From Frigidibacter sp. (GTDB lineage Bacteria > Pseudomonadota > Alphaproteobacteria > Rhodobacterales > Rhodobacteraceae): a stretch of 64,000 nucleotides of DNA. Position numbers and translations under genes: made by a program. Positions 46,931 through 56,139 of the stretch are shown one piece after another (the first letter of the stretch is position 1; the number at the start of each line of letters is the position of its first letter). The stretch covers positions 124,001 to 188,000 of the forward strand of contig NZ_JAUYTT010000014.1 in the NCBI RefSeq assembly GCF_030695035.1. Direction: 5' to 3'. Under the pieces are notes generated by a model. The model was not told the DNA's origin. It made no database searches and worked only from the letters and a program-made list of their open reading frames with translations.

Positions 46931-49489
46931 ATGACCGACCCTGACACGATCACCGCGCAGGCGCTGGCGCGCATCGCCCGGCCCTTGCGGCTGACCCGGG
47001 CTGGACTCGCGGCCGAGCGGCTGGCGCGCTGCTTCTGGCCGGTCTCGACGCTGTTGTTGGCGGTGGCGGCGGCCTTTGCCTTCGGCCTGCAGGATCATCT
47101 GCCGCAGGGCGCACTGTGGGGGCTGGCCGTGGCCTTGGCGGTCGGGCTGGTCGCCGCGCTGGTGCTGGGGCTGCGGAACTTCCGCTGGCCGAGCCGTGCC
47201 GAGGCGATGGCGCGGCTGGATGGCACCTTGCCCGGGCATCCGCTGGCGGCGCTGACCGATGCGCAGGCGCTTGGGGCCGGGGATGCCGCCTCGGCCGCCG
47301 TCTGGCGCGCGCATTTGCAGCGGATGGCGGCGCGGGCAGCGGCGGCGCGGGCAGCGGCGCCCGATCTGCGGCTGGCCTCGCGGGACCGCTTTGGCCTGCG
47401 CTACATCGCTCTGACCGGCTTCGTGATGGCGCTGATCTTCGGCGCGCCGGGCCGGGTGGGCGAGGTTGCCACCATCGCTGCGGGCGGCTCGCCCGCGCAG
47501 GCCGCCGCCGGGCCAAGCTGGGAGGGTTGGGTGGAACCCCCGGCCTATACCGGGCGGCCGAGCCTCTACCTCAACGCCATCGAGGCGGCGGCGTTGGAGG
47601 TGCCGGAAGGGAGCCTGTTCACCTTCCGCTTCTATGGCTCTGCCGGGGCCATTACGCTGGACGAGACGGTATCGACGGGGGAGGCCCCGGTGGCCGATCA
47701 GTCCGAAGATGGGCCGAGGTCCGCCGAGTTCGCCGCCGCGCAGACCGGCACCGTCCGCATAGACGGGCCGGGCGGGCGCGAGATTGCGGTGACGGTGCTG
47801 CCCGATGCCGCGCCAAGCGTGACCTTTGCGGGGGATATCGAGCGCGAGGCGGATGGCGAGATGACCCAGCCGTTCAGCGCGCGGGATGACTTCCAGATCG
47901 CCTCTGGCCGTGCGGAGTTCGTGCTGGACCTTGAGGCGGTGGACCGCCGCTTCGGGTTGGCCACGGAGCCTGAACCGCGCGAGCCGCATGTGCTCGACCT
48001 GCCGCTGCCGATCTCTGGCAACCGGGCGGAGTTCACCGAGTTGCTGATCGAGAACGCCTCCAAGCACCCTTGGGCGAACCTGCCGGTGAAGCTGTCGCTG
48101 ACGGTGGAGGACGGCCTCGGCCAGATCGGCCAGTCGGAAACGCGCGAACTGCCGCTGCCGGGGCGGCGGTTCTTCGATCCGCTGGCGGCGGCGGTAATCG
48201 AGATGCGGCGCGACCTGCTGTGGTCGGCCGAGAATGCGCCGCGCACCTTGCAGGTGCTGCGCACGATCAGCCACCGGCCCGAGGGCTTCTTCCGCAACCA
48301 GCGCGCCTATCTGATGCTGCGCGTGGCGATGCGGCGGCTGGAGGCGGGGATTGCCGAGGGGCCGCTGGACCCCGCCTTGCGCGATGAGCTGTCCGAGGCG
48401 CTGTGGGAAATCGCGGTTCTGGTCGAGGATGGCGGCCTGTCGGACGCGCTGGAGCGGATGGAGCGGGCGCAGGAGCGGCTGTCGGAGGCGATGCGCAACG
48501 GCGCCTCGCCCGAGGAGATCGCCGAGCTGATGCAGGAACTGCGCGAGGCCACCGATGCCTATATCCGCCAGCTGGCGCAGCAGGGCGAGCAGCAGCCCGG
48601 CGACCAGATGGCGCAGGGCGAGGGCCAGCAGATCACCGGCGACCAGCTGCAGGCGCTGATGGACGAGATCCAGCGCCTGATGGAAGAGGGCCGCATGGCC
48701 GAGGCGCAGGAGCTGCTGGAGCAGCTGAACCGCATGATGCAGAACATGCGTGTGACCCAAGGCGAAGGCGGCGAGGGCGACATGCCCGGCGGGCAGGCAA
48801 TGCAGGACCTGTCGGAAACGCTGCGCGACCAGCAGGGCCTGTCGGACGAGACCTTCCGCGACCTGCAGGAGCAGTTCAATCCGGGTGGCCGGCCGGGGCA
48901 GCAGCCGGGCGAGGGCGAGCAGGGCCAAGGCCAGCAGCCCGGCGAGGGTGAGCAGGGCGAAGAAGGTCAGGGCCAAGGCGAGGGCAGCCTCGCAGACCGC
49001 CAGCAGGCGCTGCGCGATGAGCTGGAGCGGCAGCAGGGCGGGCTTCCGGGGCAGGGCACCGAGAGCGGCGATGCCGCGCGGGGCGCGCTGGATCGCGCCG
49101 GGCGGGCGATGGACGAGGCCGAACGCGCGCTGCGCGAGGGCGATACCGGCAGCGCCATCGACCGGCAGGCCGAGGCGATCGAGGAGCTGCGCGAGGGGAT
49201 GCGTAGCCTTGGCGAGGCGTTGGCCGAACAGCGCGGTGAGCGTCGGCCAGGTGAGCCGGGGCCCGGCGAGGAGCGGCAGGCCCAGCAAGGCGCCGGCGGC
49301 GACCGCGACCCGCTGGGGCGAACCATCGGCCAGTCAGGGCGCAGCGGGTCGGATGACAACATGCTGCAGGGCGAGGATGTCTATCGCCGCGCCCGCGATC
49401 TGCTGGACGAAATCCGCCGCCGCGCGGGCGAGCAGGAGCGGCCGGAGCTGGAGCTGGATTACTTGCGGCGCTTGCTGGACAGGTTCTGA
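46931..49489 (+). CDS. TIGR02302 / DUF4175 family membrane protein
   Basis: The 852-residue protein has three hydrophobic segments near the N-terminus (about 36-52, 60-80, 160-178), a beta-rich external region (about 195-430), then long helices and Gln/Glu/Gly-rich low-complexity sequence (about 560-690), and a helical tail ending YLRRLLDRF. This is the layout of the alphaproteobacterial TIGR02302 family, whose role is unknown. Two 33-base tandem units at 48896-48961 encode GQQPGEGEQGQ and a variant. It follows lysA by 46 bp, without a clear ribosome site. Confidence 0.85.
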   Translation: MTDPDTITAQALARIARPLRLTRAGLAAERLARCFWPVSTLLLAVAAAFAFGLQDHLPQGALWGLAVALAVGLVAALVLGLRNFRWPSRAEAMARLDGTLPGHPLAALTDAQALGAGDAASAAVWRAHLQRMAARAAAARAAAPDLRLASRDRFGLRYIALTGFVMALIFGAPGRVGEVATIAAGGSPAQAAAGPSWEGWVEPPAYTGRPSLYLNAIEAAALEVPEGSLFTFRFYGSAGAITLDETVSTGEAPVADQSEDGPRSAEFAAAQTGTVRIDGPGGREIAVTVLPDAAPSVTFAGDIEREADGEMTQPFSARDDFQIASGRAEFVLDLEAVDRRFGLATEPEPREPHVLDLPLPISGNRAEFTELLIENASKHPWANLPVKLSLTVEDGLGQIGQSETRELPLPGRRFFDPLAAAVIEMRRDLLWSAENAPRTLQVLRTISHRPEGFFRNQRAYLMLRVAMRRLEAGIAEGPLDPALRDELSEALWEIAVLVEDGGLSDALERMERAQERLSEAMRNGASPEEIAELMQELREATDAYIRQLAQQGEQQPGDQMAQGEGQQITGDQLQALMDEIQRLMEEGRMAEAQELLEQLNRMMQNMRVTQGEGGEGDMPGGQAMQDLSETLRDQQGLSDETFRDLQEQFNPGGRPGQQPGEGEQGQGQQPGEGEQGEEGQGQGEGSLADRQQALRDELERQQGGLPGQGTESGDAARGALDRAGRAMDEAERALREGDTGSAIDRQAEAIEELREGMRSLGEALAEQRGERRPGEPGPGEERQAQQGAGGDRDPLGRTIGQSGRSGSDDNMLQGEDVYRRARDLLDEIRRRAGEQERPELELDYLRRLLDRF

Positions 49490-49501
49490 GCCGCCCGCGC
49501 G

Positions 49502-50584
49502 TCAGTCCGAGGTGGACAGCGCCTCGATCCGCGTGGCGACGGTGCGGTCGAGCCAGATGCGGCCGCGGTCCACGGCGCCGACATAGCTGGCCAACGCCGG
49601 CGCCGCGCCGGGAAGCTGGGCGGCAAGGCGCGGGGCGCTGAGATAGACGCTGAGCAACACCAGCACCAGCGACAGCGACAGGCCGAAGCCGAGGCGGAAG
49701 CCGCTGCGCCGGCGGCGCAGGGTTTCGGGCGCGTCCACGGCGGCGGCCTCGCGGCCCCGTTCGGAGGTGGCGCGCAGGGTGGAGTTGATTTCCTCGATGT
49801 CCGGCAGCAGCTCGCGCCGGGGCGGGCGGTTGGCGGCGGCGATTTCCGCCTCCAGCTCGGGATCCTCGCCGCGTAGCGTGGCGCCGCGTTCGGTGGCATC
49901 GGCGGGTTCAATGACCGGCGCGGGACGTTCGCGGCGCGGCGGCGTGGCCGGCGCCAGCGGCAGTTCGGCCTGTGTCTCGAGGCCCGGAGTTTCCCCGCGG
50001 CGGGCGCGGACCTCGCGTTCCGCCTCTTCGCGCAGCACGCTCAGCACGGCCTCGTCGATGCTGCGGCGGCGCAGCTCTCCCTCGGGGCGGGCGGGCGGAG
50101 GGTTGGCGGCCATTGCCGCGGCGGCCAGCCCGGCGGCAGGCATCGGCTCTGCGACCTCGGTCGCGGCGGGGAGGGTGGTTTGATCCTCGGTCCATTCATC
50201 GGCGGGCCAGCTCTCGGGCTCGTCCACAAGCGTGGGTTCGGGCGTGTCATCCAGCGCTGCGGCGAGGGCGGCCTCGGCTTCGGTCGAGAGGTCGGGGCTG
50301 CCGGAGAGGTCGAGGTCCGAGGCAAGGTCGGGCCATGCCGGGTCTTCCGGCTCGTGCAGGTCATCGGCTTCGGCGGGCGCTTCGGGCAGCGGCTCTGCGG
50401 CGAAGGCGGCATTCTCGAAGGGAAGATCGGCCTCGGGCTCGGGCGTTTCGGCAAACTCGGCGCCGGCGGGGGGCTGGAACCAGGCCTGCCCGCAGTTGGA
50501 GCATTGCACGTCGCGCCCGGCGGCCGGGATCACCCGGTCATCGACCTCGTATTGCGCCGCGCAGTTCGGGCATGTCAGCCGCAT
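49502..50584 (-). CDS. zinc-ribbon (MJ0042-type) membrane protein
   Basis: The 360-residue protein opens with a zinc ribbon, MRLTCPNCAAQYEVDDRVIP then VQCSNCGQAW (two CxxC pairs), followed by a long acidic, Pro/Ala/Glu-rich linker (about 40-280), one transmembrane segment near 296-316 (GFRLGFGLSLSLVLVLLSVY) and a short periplasmic tail. This is a known alphaproteobacterial architecture without a proven function. It is divergent from ftsE by 195 bp, and convergent with the TIGR02302 gene. Confidence 0.83.
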   Translation of the reverse strand: MRLTCPNCAAQYEVDDRVIPAAGRDVQCSNCGQAWFQPPAGAEFAETPEPEADLPFENAAFAAEPLPEAPAEADDLHEPEDPAWPDLASDLDLSGSPDLSTEAEAALAAALDDTPEPTLVDEPESWPADEWTEDQTTLPAATEVAEPMPAAGLAAAAMAANPPPARPEGELRRRSIDEAVLSVLREEAEREVRARRGETPGLETQAELPLAPATPPRRERPAPVIEPADATERGATLRGEDPELEAEIAAANRPPRRELLPDIEEINSTLRATSERGREAAAVDAPETLRRRRSGFRLGFGLSLSLVLVLLSVYLSAPRLAAQLPGAAPALASYVGAVDRGRIWLDRTVATRIEALSTSD

Positions 50585-50779
50585 TGATGTTCCCCGACCT
50601 GCCCCTGTTTGCCGCTGATGCTGCCGGCCGGCGCCTTTCCGCGGGTGCCCCGGTGCCGGCCCTTGCGGCGCAATCAGCCGTTCTGGTCAACGTGTTCAGA
50701 GTGTTGTAGCAAGCAAATGGCGGTTATCCAAGCATTTGTCGGCACTTCCGCAGAACCGCACCGAGGGGTGGAGAGACCA

Positions 50780-51451
50780 GTGATCGAGCTTGAGAATGTC
50801 AGCTATGGCTATGGCAGCGGCGAGCTGCTGACCGAAATGTCGCTGAAGCTGGCGCCAGGCTCTTTCCACTTCCTGACGGGGCCGTCGGGGGCGGGCAAGA
50901 CGACCTTCCTGAAACTGCTTTATGCCGAACTGATGCCCTCTGCCGGGCAGGTCATCGCTTTTGGCAATGACGTTCGGTCGATGACGCGCGACGATATAGC
51001 GCTGCTGCGGCGGCGGGTGGGTGTGGTGCATCAGGACTGCCAGTTTCTGGACCACCTGTCGCTGGCCGAGAATGTCGCCCTGCCGCTGACGGTGGCCGAC
51101 CGCGAGATCGACACGCGCGAGCTGATCGAGCTGCTGGCCTGGGTCGGGCTCAAGGCGCAGATGGACAGTCTGCCCCCCGCGCTGTCGGGCGGGGAGCGGC
51201 AGCGGGCGGCGCTGGCGCGGGCGGTGATCATGGCGCCCGACGTGATCTTGGCCGATGAGCCCACTGGCAACGTGGATTGGGAGATGTCGCTGAAACTGCT
51301 GACGCTGCTGGTCGAGTTGAACCGGATGGGCAAGACCATCGTGATCGCCACCCATGACATGAACCTGATCCGCAGCGCCAAGGCGCAGGTCGCGGCGCGG
51401 GTGCTGCGGATCAAGGGCCGGCGGCTGCATCTGGCGGGGGCGGATCTGTGA
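50780..51451 (+). CDS. ftsE: cell division ATP-binding protein
   Basis: FtsE powers the FtsEX complex, which activates peptidoglycan hydrolases at the septum. The 223-residue ABC protein has Walker A TGPSGAGKTTFLK near residue 36, signature LSGGERQRAALARA near 135, Walker B VILADEPTGNVD near 158 and switch His in IATHDMN. GTG 50780 (VIELENVSYGYG) follows GGAGAGACC and gives the normal length. The stop overlaps the ftsX GTG by 4 bp. Confidence 0.95.
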   Translation: MIELENVSYGYGSGELLTEMSLKLAPGSFHFLTGPSGAGKTTFLKLLYAELMPSAGQVIAFGNDVRSMTRDDIALLRRRVGVVHQDCQFLDHLSLAENVALPLTVADREIDTRELIELLAWVGLKAQMDSLPPALSGGERQRAALARAVIMAPDVILADEPTGNVDWEMSLKLLTLLVELNRMGKTIVIATHDMNLIRSAKAQVAARVLRIKGRRLHLAGADL

Positions 51452-52353
51452 AGCGTTATCTGGTTCTGGCACGCGCCTTCCTCGCCTCGGACCTGCAATC
51501 GGACCGGGTGGTGCCGCCCTCGGGCTTTACCGCGCGGCTGACGGTGTTTGCGGCGGCGGCGATGGCGTTTCTGGCGGTGTTCGCGCTGGCGCTGTCCTTT
51601 GCGGCAGGGCGCCTGTCGGATCGCTGGTCCGATGCGCTGGCGCAATCGGCGACGATCCGGGTGTCGGCGCCGCAGGACCAGATCGACCGGCAGGTCACAG
51701 CCGTGATGGGCGTGCTGGAGACGACGCCGGGCATCGCATCCGCCCGGCAATTGCCGCCGGAGGAGACACAGGCGCTGCTGGCGCCGTGGTTCGGGCCGGA
51801 TCTGCCGGTGGAGACGCTGCCGATCCCGGCGCTGATCGAGCTGGTGGAGGGCGGCAGCGGCTTTGATGCCGAGGGGCTGCGGCTGCGGCTGCAGGCCGAG
51901 GCACCGGGGGCGGTGCTGGATGACCATGACCGCTGGCGGCGGCCGCTGGTGGCAGCCGCGGGGCGGATGAAGACGCTGGCTACCGGATCGCTGCTGCTGA
52001 TCGGCGCGGCGATGGCGGCGATGATCACGCTGGCGGCGCAGGCGGCGCTGGCGGCGAACGGGCAGGTGATCCGGGTGCTGCGGCTGGTCGGGGCGCGCGA
52101 TGTCTATATCGCGCGGGCCTTCGTGCGCCGCTTCACCCTGCGCGCGGCGGGCGGTGCGGCGGTGGGTGCGGCGCTGGCGATGATCGCCGTGGCGCTGATC
52201 CCGGCGGGCGATGACGCGGGCGGGTTCCTGACCGGCCTAAGCTTCGAGGGCGGCGAATGGATCTGGCCGGTGCTGCTGCCGCTGATGGCGGCGGGGGTGG
52301 CCTTTGCCGCCACGCGCGCTGCGGCGCTGCGGGCGCTGAAGGGGCTGATGTGA
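51448..52353 (+). CDS. ftsX: cell division permease
   Basis: The 301-residue FtsX has an N-terminal transmembrane segment (about 34-52), an extracellular domain (about 55-170) that should contact hydrolase activators such as EnvC-like proteins, and three C-terminal transmembrane segments (about 178-200, 225-250, 272-290). LAANGQVIRVLRLVGARDVYIARAFVRRF is the FtsX signature region (about 192-220). GTG start is within the ftsE stop. An EnvC-like partner is encoded at 13967-15148. Confidence 0.93.
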   Translation: MKRYLVLARAFLASDLQSDRVVPPSGFTARLTVFAAAAMAFLAVFALALSFAAGRLSDRWSDALAQSATIRVSAPQDQIDRQVTAVMGVLETTPGIASARQLPPEETQALLAPWFGPDLPVETLPIPALIELVEGGSGFDAEGLRLRLQAEAPGAVLDDHDRWRRPLVAAAGRMKTLATGSLLLIGAAMAAMITLAAQAALAANGQVIRVLRLVGARDVYIARAFVRRFTLRAAGGAAVGAALAMIAVALIPAGDDAGGFLTGLSFEGGEWIWPVLLPLMAAGVAFAATRAAALRALKGLM

Positions 52354-53081
52354 TGGCGGCGCTGCAATGGCTCCGGTCCTTGCTGTTCGTGGCGCAGATC
52401 TATCCGATGATGGCGCTGATGGCGCTGTGGTTCGCGCCGCAGGTGCCGTTCCGCCCCGTGGCCGCCTTTGATGCGGTGCATTGCTGGTGCCGTTGGGTAC
52501 GTTGGAGCGCGCGCTGGATGCTGGGCCTGCGGTCCGAAATCCGCGGCGAGGTGCCGATGGGCGAGGCGCTGATTGCCTCGAAGCATCAGAGCTTTTTCGA
52601 TATCATCCTGATCGTCAGCGTGGTGCCGCGGCCCAAGTTCATCATGAAGAAAGAGCTGCTGCGCGCCCCGATCCTGGGCTGGTTTGCGGTGAAGATCGGT
52701 TGCGTGCCGGTGGATCGCGGCAAGCGCGGGCCGGCGATTTCGAAGATGCTGGCCGATGTGCGCAGCGGCGCGGCAGAGCCGGGGCAGCTGATCATCTACC
52801 CGCAGGGCACCCGCGTCGCGCCGGGGGCAGAGATGCCCTACAAGCCCGGCACCGGGATCCTTTACGAGCAGCTCGGGCAGCCCTGCGTGCCGGCGGGCAC
52901 TAATGTCGGCCTGTTCTGGCCGCGCAAGGGCATCCTGCGCAAGCCGGGGCTGGCGGTGGTGGAGTTCCTGCCGATGATTGCTCCGGGCAAGCCGATGCCG
53001 GAGTTCATGGCCGAACTGGAAACTGTCGTGGAAGCGTCATCTGACCGGCTTATGGCCGAGGCGGGATATACACGGCACTGA
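52353..53081 (+). CDS. plsC: 1-acyl-sn-glycerol-3-phosphate acyltransferase
   Basis: The 242-residue membrane enzyme has a hydrophobic N-terminal segment, the acyltransferase motif SKHQSFFDI (HX4D) near residue 75, KKELLRAPILGWF near 105 and YPQGTRVAPG near 150, where EGTR is more usual. PlsC acylates lysophosphatidic acid in phospholipid synthesis. Its ATG overlaps the ftsX stop by one base, so ftsE-ftsX-plsC is a translationally coupled unit. Confidence 0.9.
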   Translation: MAALQWLRSLLFVAQIYPMMALMALWFAPQVPFRPVAAFDAVHCWCRWVRWSARWMLGLRSEIRGEVPMGEALIASKHQSFFDIILIVSVVPRPKFIMKKELLRAPILGWFAVKIGCVPVDRGKRGPAISKMLADVRSGAAEPGQLIIYPQGTRVAPGAEMPYKPGTGILYEQLGQPCVPAGTNVGLFWPRKGILRKPGLAVVEFLPMIAPGKPMPEFMAELETVVEASSDRLMAEAGYTRH

Positions 53082-53105
53082 GAACGGCACTGAGCGGGGA
53101 CTGGC

Positions 53106-53711
53106 ATGGACTATCTGACGGCTGTGGGTGATCTGGAAGCGATCTACGGCGCGGTGCTGCCCACTGCAGCCACCAAGGTGGCGGACTGGTTGATCCCGGA
53201 ATATCGGACGTGGATCGAGCGCTCGCGGTTCTGCGTCCTGTCCACCGTCGGGCCCGAGGGCACCGATGCCAGCCCGCGCGGCGATGATGGCCCGGTGGTG
53301 CGGGTGGTGGATGAGCGGACATTGGCACTGCCCGACTGGCGCGGGAATGACCGGATCGACAGCCTGCGCAACATCGTGCGCGATGGGCGGGTGAGCCTGA
53401 TGTTCATGATCCCCGGTTCTGTCAACGTTGTCCGGGTCAACGGGCGGGCGCGGGTGACGGCGGATGCCGGGCTGTGCGACAGCTTTGCCCGCGCGGGCAA
53501 GGCGCCCCGTACGGTGACGGTGATCGCGCTGGAAGAGGTGTATTTCCAATGCGCCCGGGCGCTGCTGCGCTCGCGCCTTTGGGCAGGACAGGACGAAAGC
53601 GCCGGGCTGCCGACGCCAGGGCACATCCTTGCGGCGATGACCGCCGGCGCCGTTGGCGGGGCGGCGTATGACGCCGAATGGCCGGGGCGCGCGGCCAAGA
53701 CGATGTGGTAG
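53106..53711 (+). CDS. PPOX-class flavoprotein (pyridoxamine 5'-phosphate oxidase family)
   Basis: The 201-residue protein has a split-barrel FMN-binding domain with RSRFCVLSTVGPEGTDASPRG in two blocks near residue 40, LPDWRGNDRIDSLRNI near 75 and VNGRARVT near 115. This is the MSMEG_1061-like group, which binds FMN but whose substrate is unknown. It follows plsC by 24 bp on the same strand. It is not a true PdxH, since the C-terminal PdxH domain is absent. Confidence 0.85.
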   Translation: MDYLTAVGDLEAIYGAVLPTAATKVADWLIPEYRTWIERSRFCVLSTVGPEGTDASPRGDDGPVVRVVDERTLALPDWRGNDRIDSLRNIVRDGRVSLMFMIPGSVNVVRVNGRARVTADAGLCDSFARAGKAPRTVTVIALEEVYFQCARALLRSRLWAGQDESAGLPTPGHILAAMTAGAVGGAAYDAEWPGRAAKTMW

Positions 53712-53747
53712 GTTGATGCGGTCACCGCGCGTCCCCATCTGCTGGGG

Positions 53748-54140
53748 ATGGAAACCACGCAGCACACTTATATCCACCAGCAGCAGGCCCGGCTGGACCG
53801 CATCCGGCGTGTCGCGCGGCTGATGGATGCGCGCTACCGGGTGCCGGGCACGTCGTACCGCATCGGGCTCGACGGCCTCATCGGGTTGATCCCGGGGGTG
53901 GGTGATACCGTCGGCCTTGCCGTGTCGGGCTGGATGATCTCCGAGGCGGTGCAGGCCGGGGCGCGGCGCCGCACCATTGCGCGGATGGCGGGGAATGCCG
54001 TCCTCGACTGGGCGGTGGGCATCGTGCCGGTGGCCGGCGACCTCTTTGACTTCGCCTTCAAGAGCCACCAGCGCAACGCCGCGCTGCTGGCCGCAGATCT
54101 GGAGCGGATGGGCGCCGTCAGGCCAGCTTCAGCGCGATGA
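53748..54140 (+). CDS. DUF4112 domain protein
   Basis: The 130-residue protein has LMDARYRVPGTSYRIGLDGL, LIPGVGDTVGLAVSGWMI and GIVPVAGDLFDFAFKSHQRN, the features of DUF4112. One or two weakly hydrophobic segments suggest membrane association. Function is unknown. Its 3' end overlaps the convergent sugE gene by 23 bp. Confidence 0.85.
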   Translation: METTQHTYIHQQQARLDRIRRVARLMDARYRVPGTSYRIGLDGLIGLIPGVGDTVGLAVSGWMISEAVQAGARRRTIARMAGNAVLDWAVGIVPVAGDLFDFAFKSHQRNAALLAADLERMGAVRPASAR

Positions 54141-54438
54141 TCCCCGACACGATCAGCGCGACGCCGGCGATGCGCATCAGCGTGGCCGGCTCGCCAAACA
54201 GCGCCATGCCAAGCGTGGCGGTGCCAAGCGCGCCGATGCCCGTCCAGACCGCATAGGCGGTGCCCACGGGGAGGGACTTCATCGCCTGCGCCAGCAGGAA
54301 GAAGCTGGCCAACGCGCCGATGATCGTCAGCGTCGTTGGCAGCGCCTTTGTGAAGCCGTCGGACCATTTCAGCCCAAGCGCCCAGCCAACCTCCAGCAGG
54401 CCGGCGATCAGAACCAGAACCCAGGGGCTCGCGGGCAT
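54118..54438 (-). CDS. sugE: SMR family exporter, SugE/Gdx-like
   Basis: The 106-residue protein has four transmembrane helices, the essential Glu in LLEVGWALGLKWSDGFTK near residue 16, and the SMR middle motif VGTAYAVWTGIGALGT near 58. The WSDGFTK extension after the first helix is typical of SugE/Gdx guanidinium exporters, not EmrE. Start ATG shares one base with the accA stop, so it is coupled to accA, an unusual partner. Confidence 0.9.
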   Translation of the reverse strand: MPASPWVLVLIAGLLEVGWALGLKWSDGFTKALPTTLTIIGALASFFLLAQAMKSLPVGTAYAVWTGIGALGTATLGMALFGEPATLMRIAGVALIVSGIIALKLA

Positions 54439-55397
54439 CAGGCGGCGAGGCCCTTGCTACCCATGTCGAGGAATTTCTGGCGGCGGTCCTTGATGAGGGC
54501 CTCGGGCTTCTTGCCGGACAGCTCTTTCAGCATCGCCTCGATGGCCTTGCCGACCGCGTCGATCGCCTCCCGCGGGCCGCGCTGCGCGCCGCCGACGGGT
54601 TCTTTCACGATGCGGTCGATCACGCCCAGCTTCAGCAGATCCTGCGCGGTCAGGCGCAGAGCCTCGGCGGCCTCGCGCATCTTCTCGGCGTCTTTCCACA
54701 GGATGCTGGCGCAGCCTTCGGGCGAGATCACCGAGTAGATCGAATGCTCCAGCATGGCGATGCGGTTGGCGGTGGCGAAGGCGACCGCGCCGCCCGATCC
54801 GCCCTCGCCGATGATCACGGCGATCAGCGGGGCGCCGAGTTCGAGGCATTTCTGCGTGGTGCGGGCGATGGCCTCGGACTGGCCACGCTCTTCCGCGCCC
54901 TTGCCGGGATAGGCGCCGGGGGTGTCGACCAGCGTGATCACCGGCAGGCCGAAGCGATGGGCCATGTCCATCAGCCGGATCGCCTTGCGATAGCCTTCGG
55001 GACGGGCCATGCCGAAATTGCGCTCGATCCGGCTCTTGGTGTCGTTGCCCTTCTCATGGCCGATCACCATGACGGGCGTGTCGTTGAAGCGGGCGAGGCC
55101 GCCCATGACCGAATGGTCATCGGCAAAGTTCCGGTCACCGGCCAGCGGCGTGTATTCGGTGAACAGCGCCTCGATATAGTCCTTGCAATGCGGGCGGTCG
55201 GGGTGCCGCGCCACCTGACATTTGCGCCAGGGGGTCAGGTCCTTGTAGAGGTCGCGCAGCAGCGTGTCGGCCTTGCGGTCGAGCGCGACGGCCTCTTTTT
55301 CAACATCCATCTCTTCATTCTTGCGCGCCAGCGCCCGAAGCTCTTCGGCCTTGCCTTCGATCTCGGCGAGCGGTTTCTCGAACTCAAGGTAATTCAT
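54438..55397 (-). CDS. accA: acetyl-CoA carboxylase carboxyltransferase alpha subunit
   Basis: AccA with AccD transfers the carboxyl group to acetyl-CoA, starting fatty acid synthesis. The 319-residue protein has the family N-terminus [36 protein letters not shown] near residue 130, [20 protein letters not shown] near 158 and [17 protein letters not shown] near 195, including the oxyanion-hole glycines. Length is standard. Confidence 0.97.
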   Translation of the reverse strand: MNYLEFEKPLAEIEGKAEELRALARKNEEMDVEKEAVALDRKADTLLRDLYKDLTPWRKCQVARHPDRPHCKDYIEALFTEYTPLAGDRNFADDHSVMGGLARFNDTPVMVIGHEKGNDTKSRIERNFGMARPEGYRKAIRLMDMAHRFGLPVITLVDTPGAYPGKGAEERGQSEAIARTTQKCLELGAPLIAVIIGEGGSGGAVAFATANRIAMLEHSIYSVISPEGCASILWKDAEKMREAAEALRLTAQDLLKLGVIDRIVKEPVGGAQRGPREAIDAVGKAIEAMLKELSGKKPEALIKDRRQKFLDMGSKGLAA

Positions 55398-55523
55398 GGG
55401 AGGCCCCTTGCACTGTGCCCCGGATATATGCCGTCCCGGGGCCGCAATTGCAACTCGGTCGGCGGCGGGGATCACGGTGGTGCGAGGGCCCCCGCCGTGA
55501 GCGAGGGCCTTGAGGGGGAGCGC

Positions 55524-55949
55524 CTACTTGGGTTCGGCCAGGACAAGCAGTTGGGCGAATTGCTCGGGCGTCAGCACGCCGCGCCAGTGGTCGGCGCAGT
55601 TCGAGCGCATGACCAGCAAGGCGGTTTCATTGGCGCCGATCTTCGCCGCCAAGGCTTCGCGTTCAGCCACCGGGGCGCCCGTCGCGATAGCATCTTGCAG
55701 CTCCTTGCGCAGGGCCGCGGTTTCATCTTCGAACGCCATGCGCTTGGCGGGCATCGTCGCCATGAACGCCTTCAGATCGGCCTTTTGCGCCTCATCCAGC
55801 ATCAGCGCGTCGGCGTTTTTCGCCAGAACCGGGGTCAGCGCGATGATGGGGGCCGATAGGCCTTTTTCCTGCGGGCTCAGCGGTTGTTGCGCAAGGGCAG
55901 AGACTGGCAAGGCCAGCGCGAGGGCGGCGGAGAGCATGAGGTTTTTCAC
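55524..55949 (-). CDS. exported small protein with LTXXQ-like motifs
   Basis: The 141-residue product starts at GTG 55949 (VKNLMLSAALALALPVSALA, a clear signal peptide; AGGA upstream). The mature part is helical and has LDEAQKADLKAFM and LTPEQFAQLLVL, which resemble the LTXXQ motifs of Spy/CpxP-type periplasmic proteins, so a chaperone-like role is possible but weakly supported. An FnrL-type box lies 67 bp upstream, suggesting control by oxygen. I see no named family match. Confidence 0.7.
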   Translation of the reverse strand: MKNLMLSAALALALPVSALAQQPLSPQEKGLSAPIIALTPVLAKNADALMLDEAQKADLKAFMATMPAKRMAFEDETAALRKELQDAIATGAPVAEREALAAKIGANETALLVMRSNCADHWRGVLTPEQFAQLLVLAEPK

Positions 55950-56015
55950 GGTGGGGATCCTGTTTGATGGCCGATCATGGCCCCAAATCTGTGTGATGAG
56001 ATAACGTCCCTGACG

Positions 56016-56029
56016 TTGATTCAGATCAA
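56016..56029. promoter_or_regulatory. FnrL/FNR box
   Basis: TTGATTCAGATCAA fits the FNR/FnrL consensus TTGAT-N4-ATCAA exactly. It lies in the 301-bp gene-free gap 55950-56250, 67 bp upstream of the LTXXQ protein start on the minus strand. Apart from this box and the fold at 56069-56139 I see nothing else in that gap. Confidence 0.85.
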
Positions 56030-56068
56030 ACACATTCATGAATCAGCATTTGTTTGGCGCATCGTCCT

Positions 56069-56139
56069 GCCCCGGAAAGCAGCAACGCCCCGGACCAGGA
56101 GTCCGAGGCGCGCATCATCCCGTTGTTGCCGTGCGGGGC
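56069..56139. ncRNA. nested stem-loop, possible structured RNA
   Basis: Three helices nest: GCCCCG (56069-56074) with CGGGGC (56134-56139), GCAGCAACG (56079-56087) with CGTTGTTGC (56121-56129, one G-T pair), and CGGAC with GTCCG around CAGGA (56091-56105). The plus strand would begin about 41 bases from the centre of the FnrL box, the usual activation spacing. No family match is known; on the minus strand it could equally be 3' structure of mcl1 mRNA. Confidence 0.3.

Noticed and set aside
46931-49489. Minus-strand 811-codon frame opposite the TIGR02302 gene
   Set aside because: It mirrors the codon bias of the plus-strand gene, has no family motif, and the plus-strand product is a known family.
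56069-56139. 4.5S signal recognition particle RNA
   Set aside because: A GGAAAGCAGC stretch recalls the SRP tip, but the conserved GGTCAGGTCCGGAAGG order is absent and the pairing differs.
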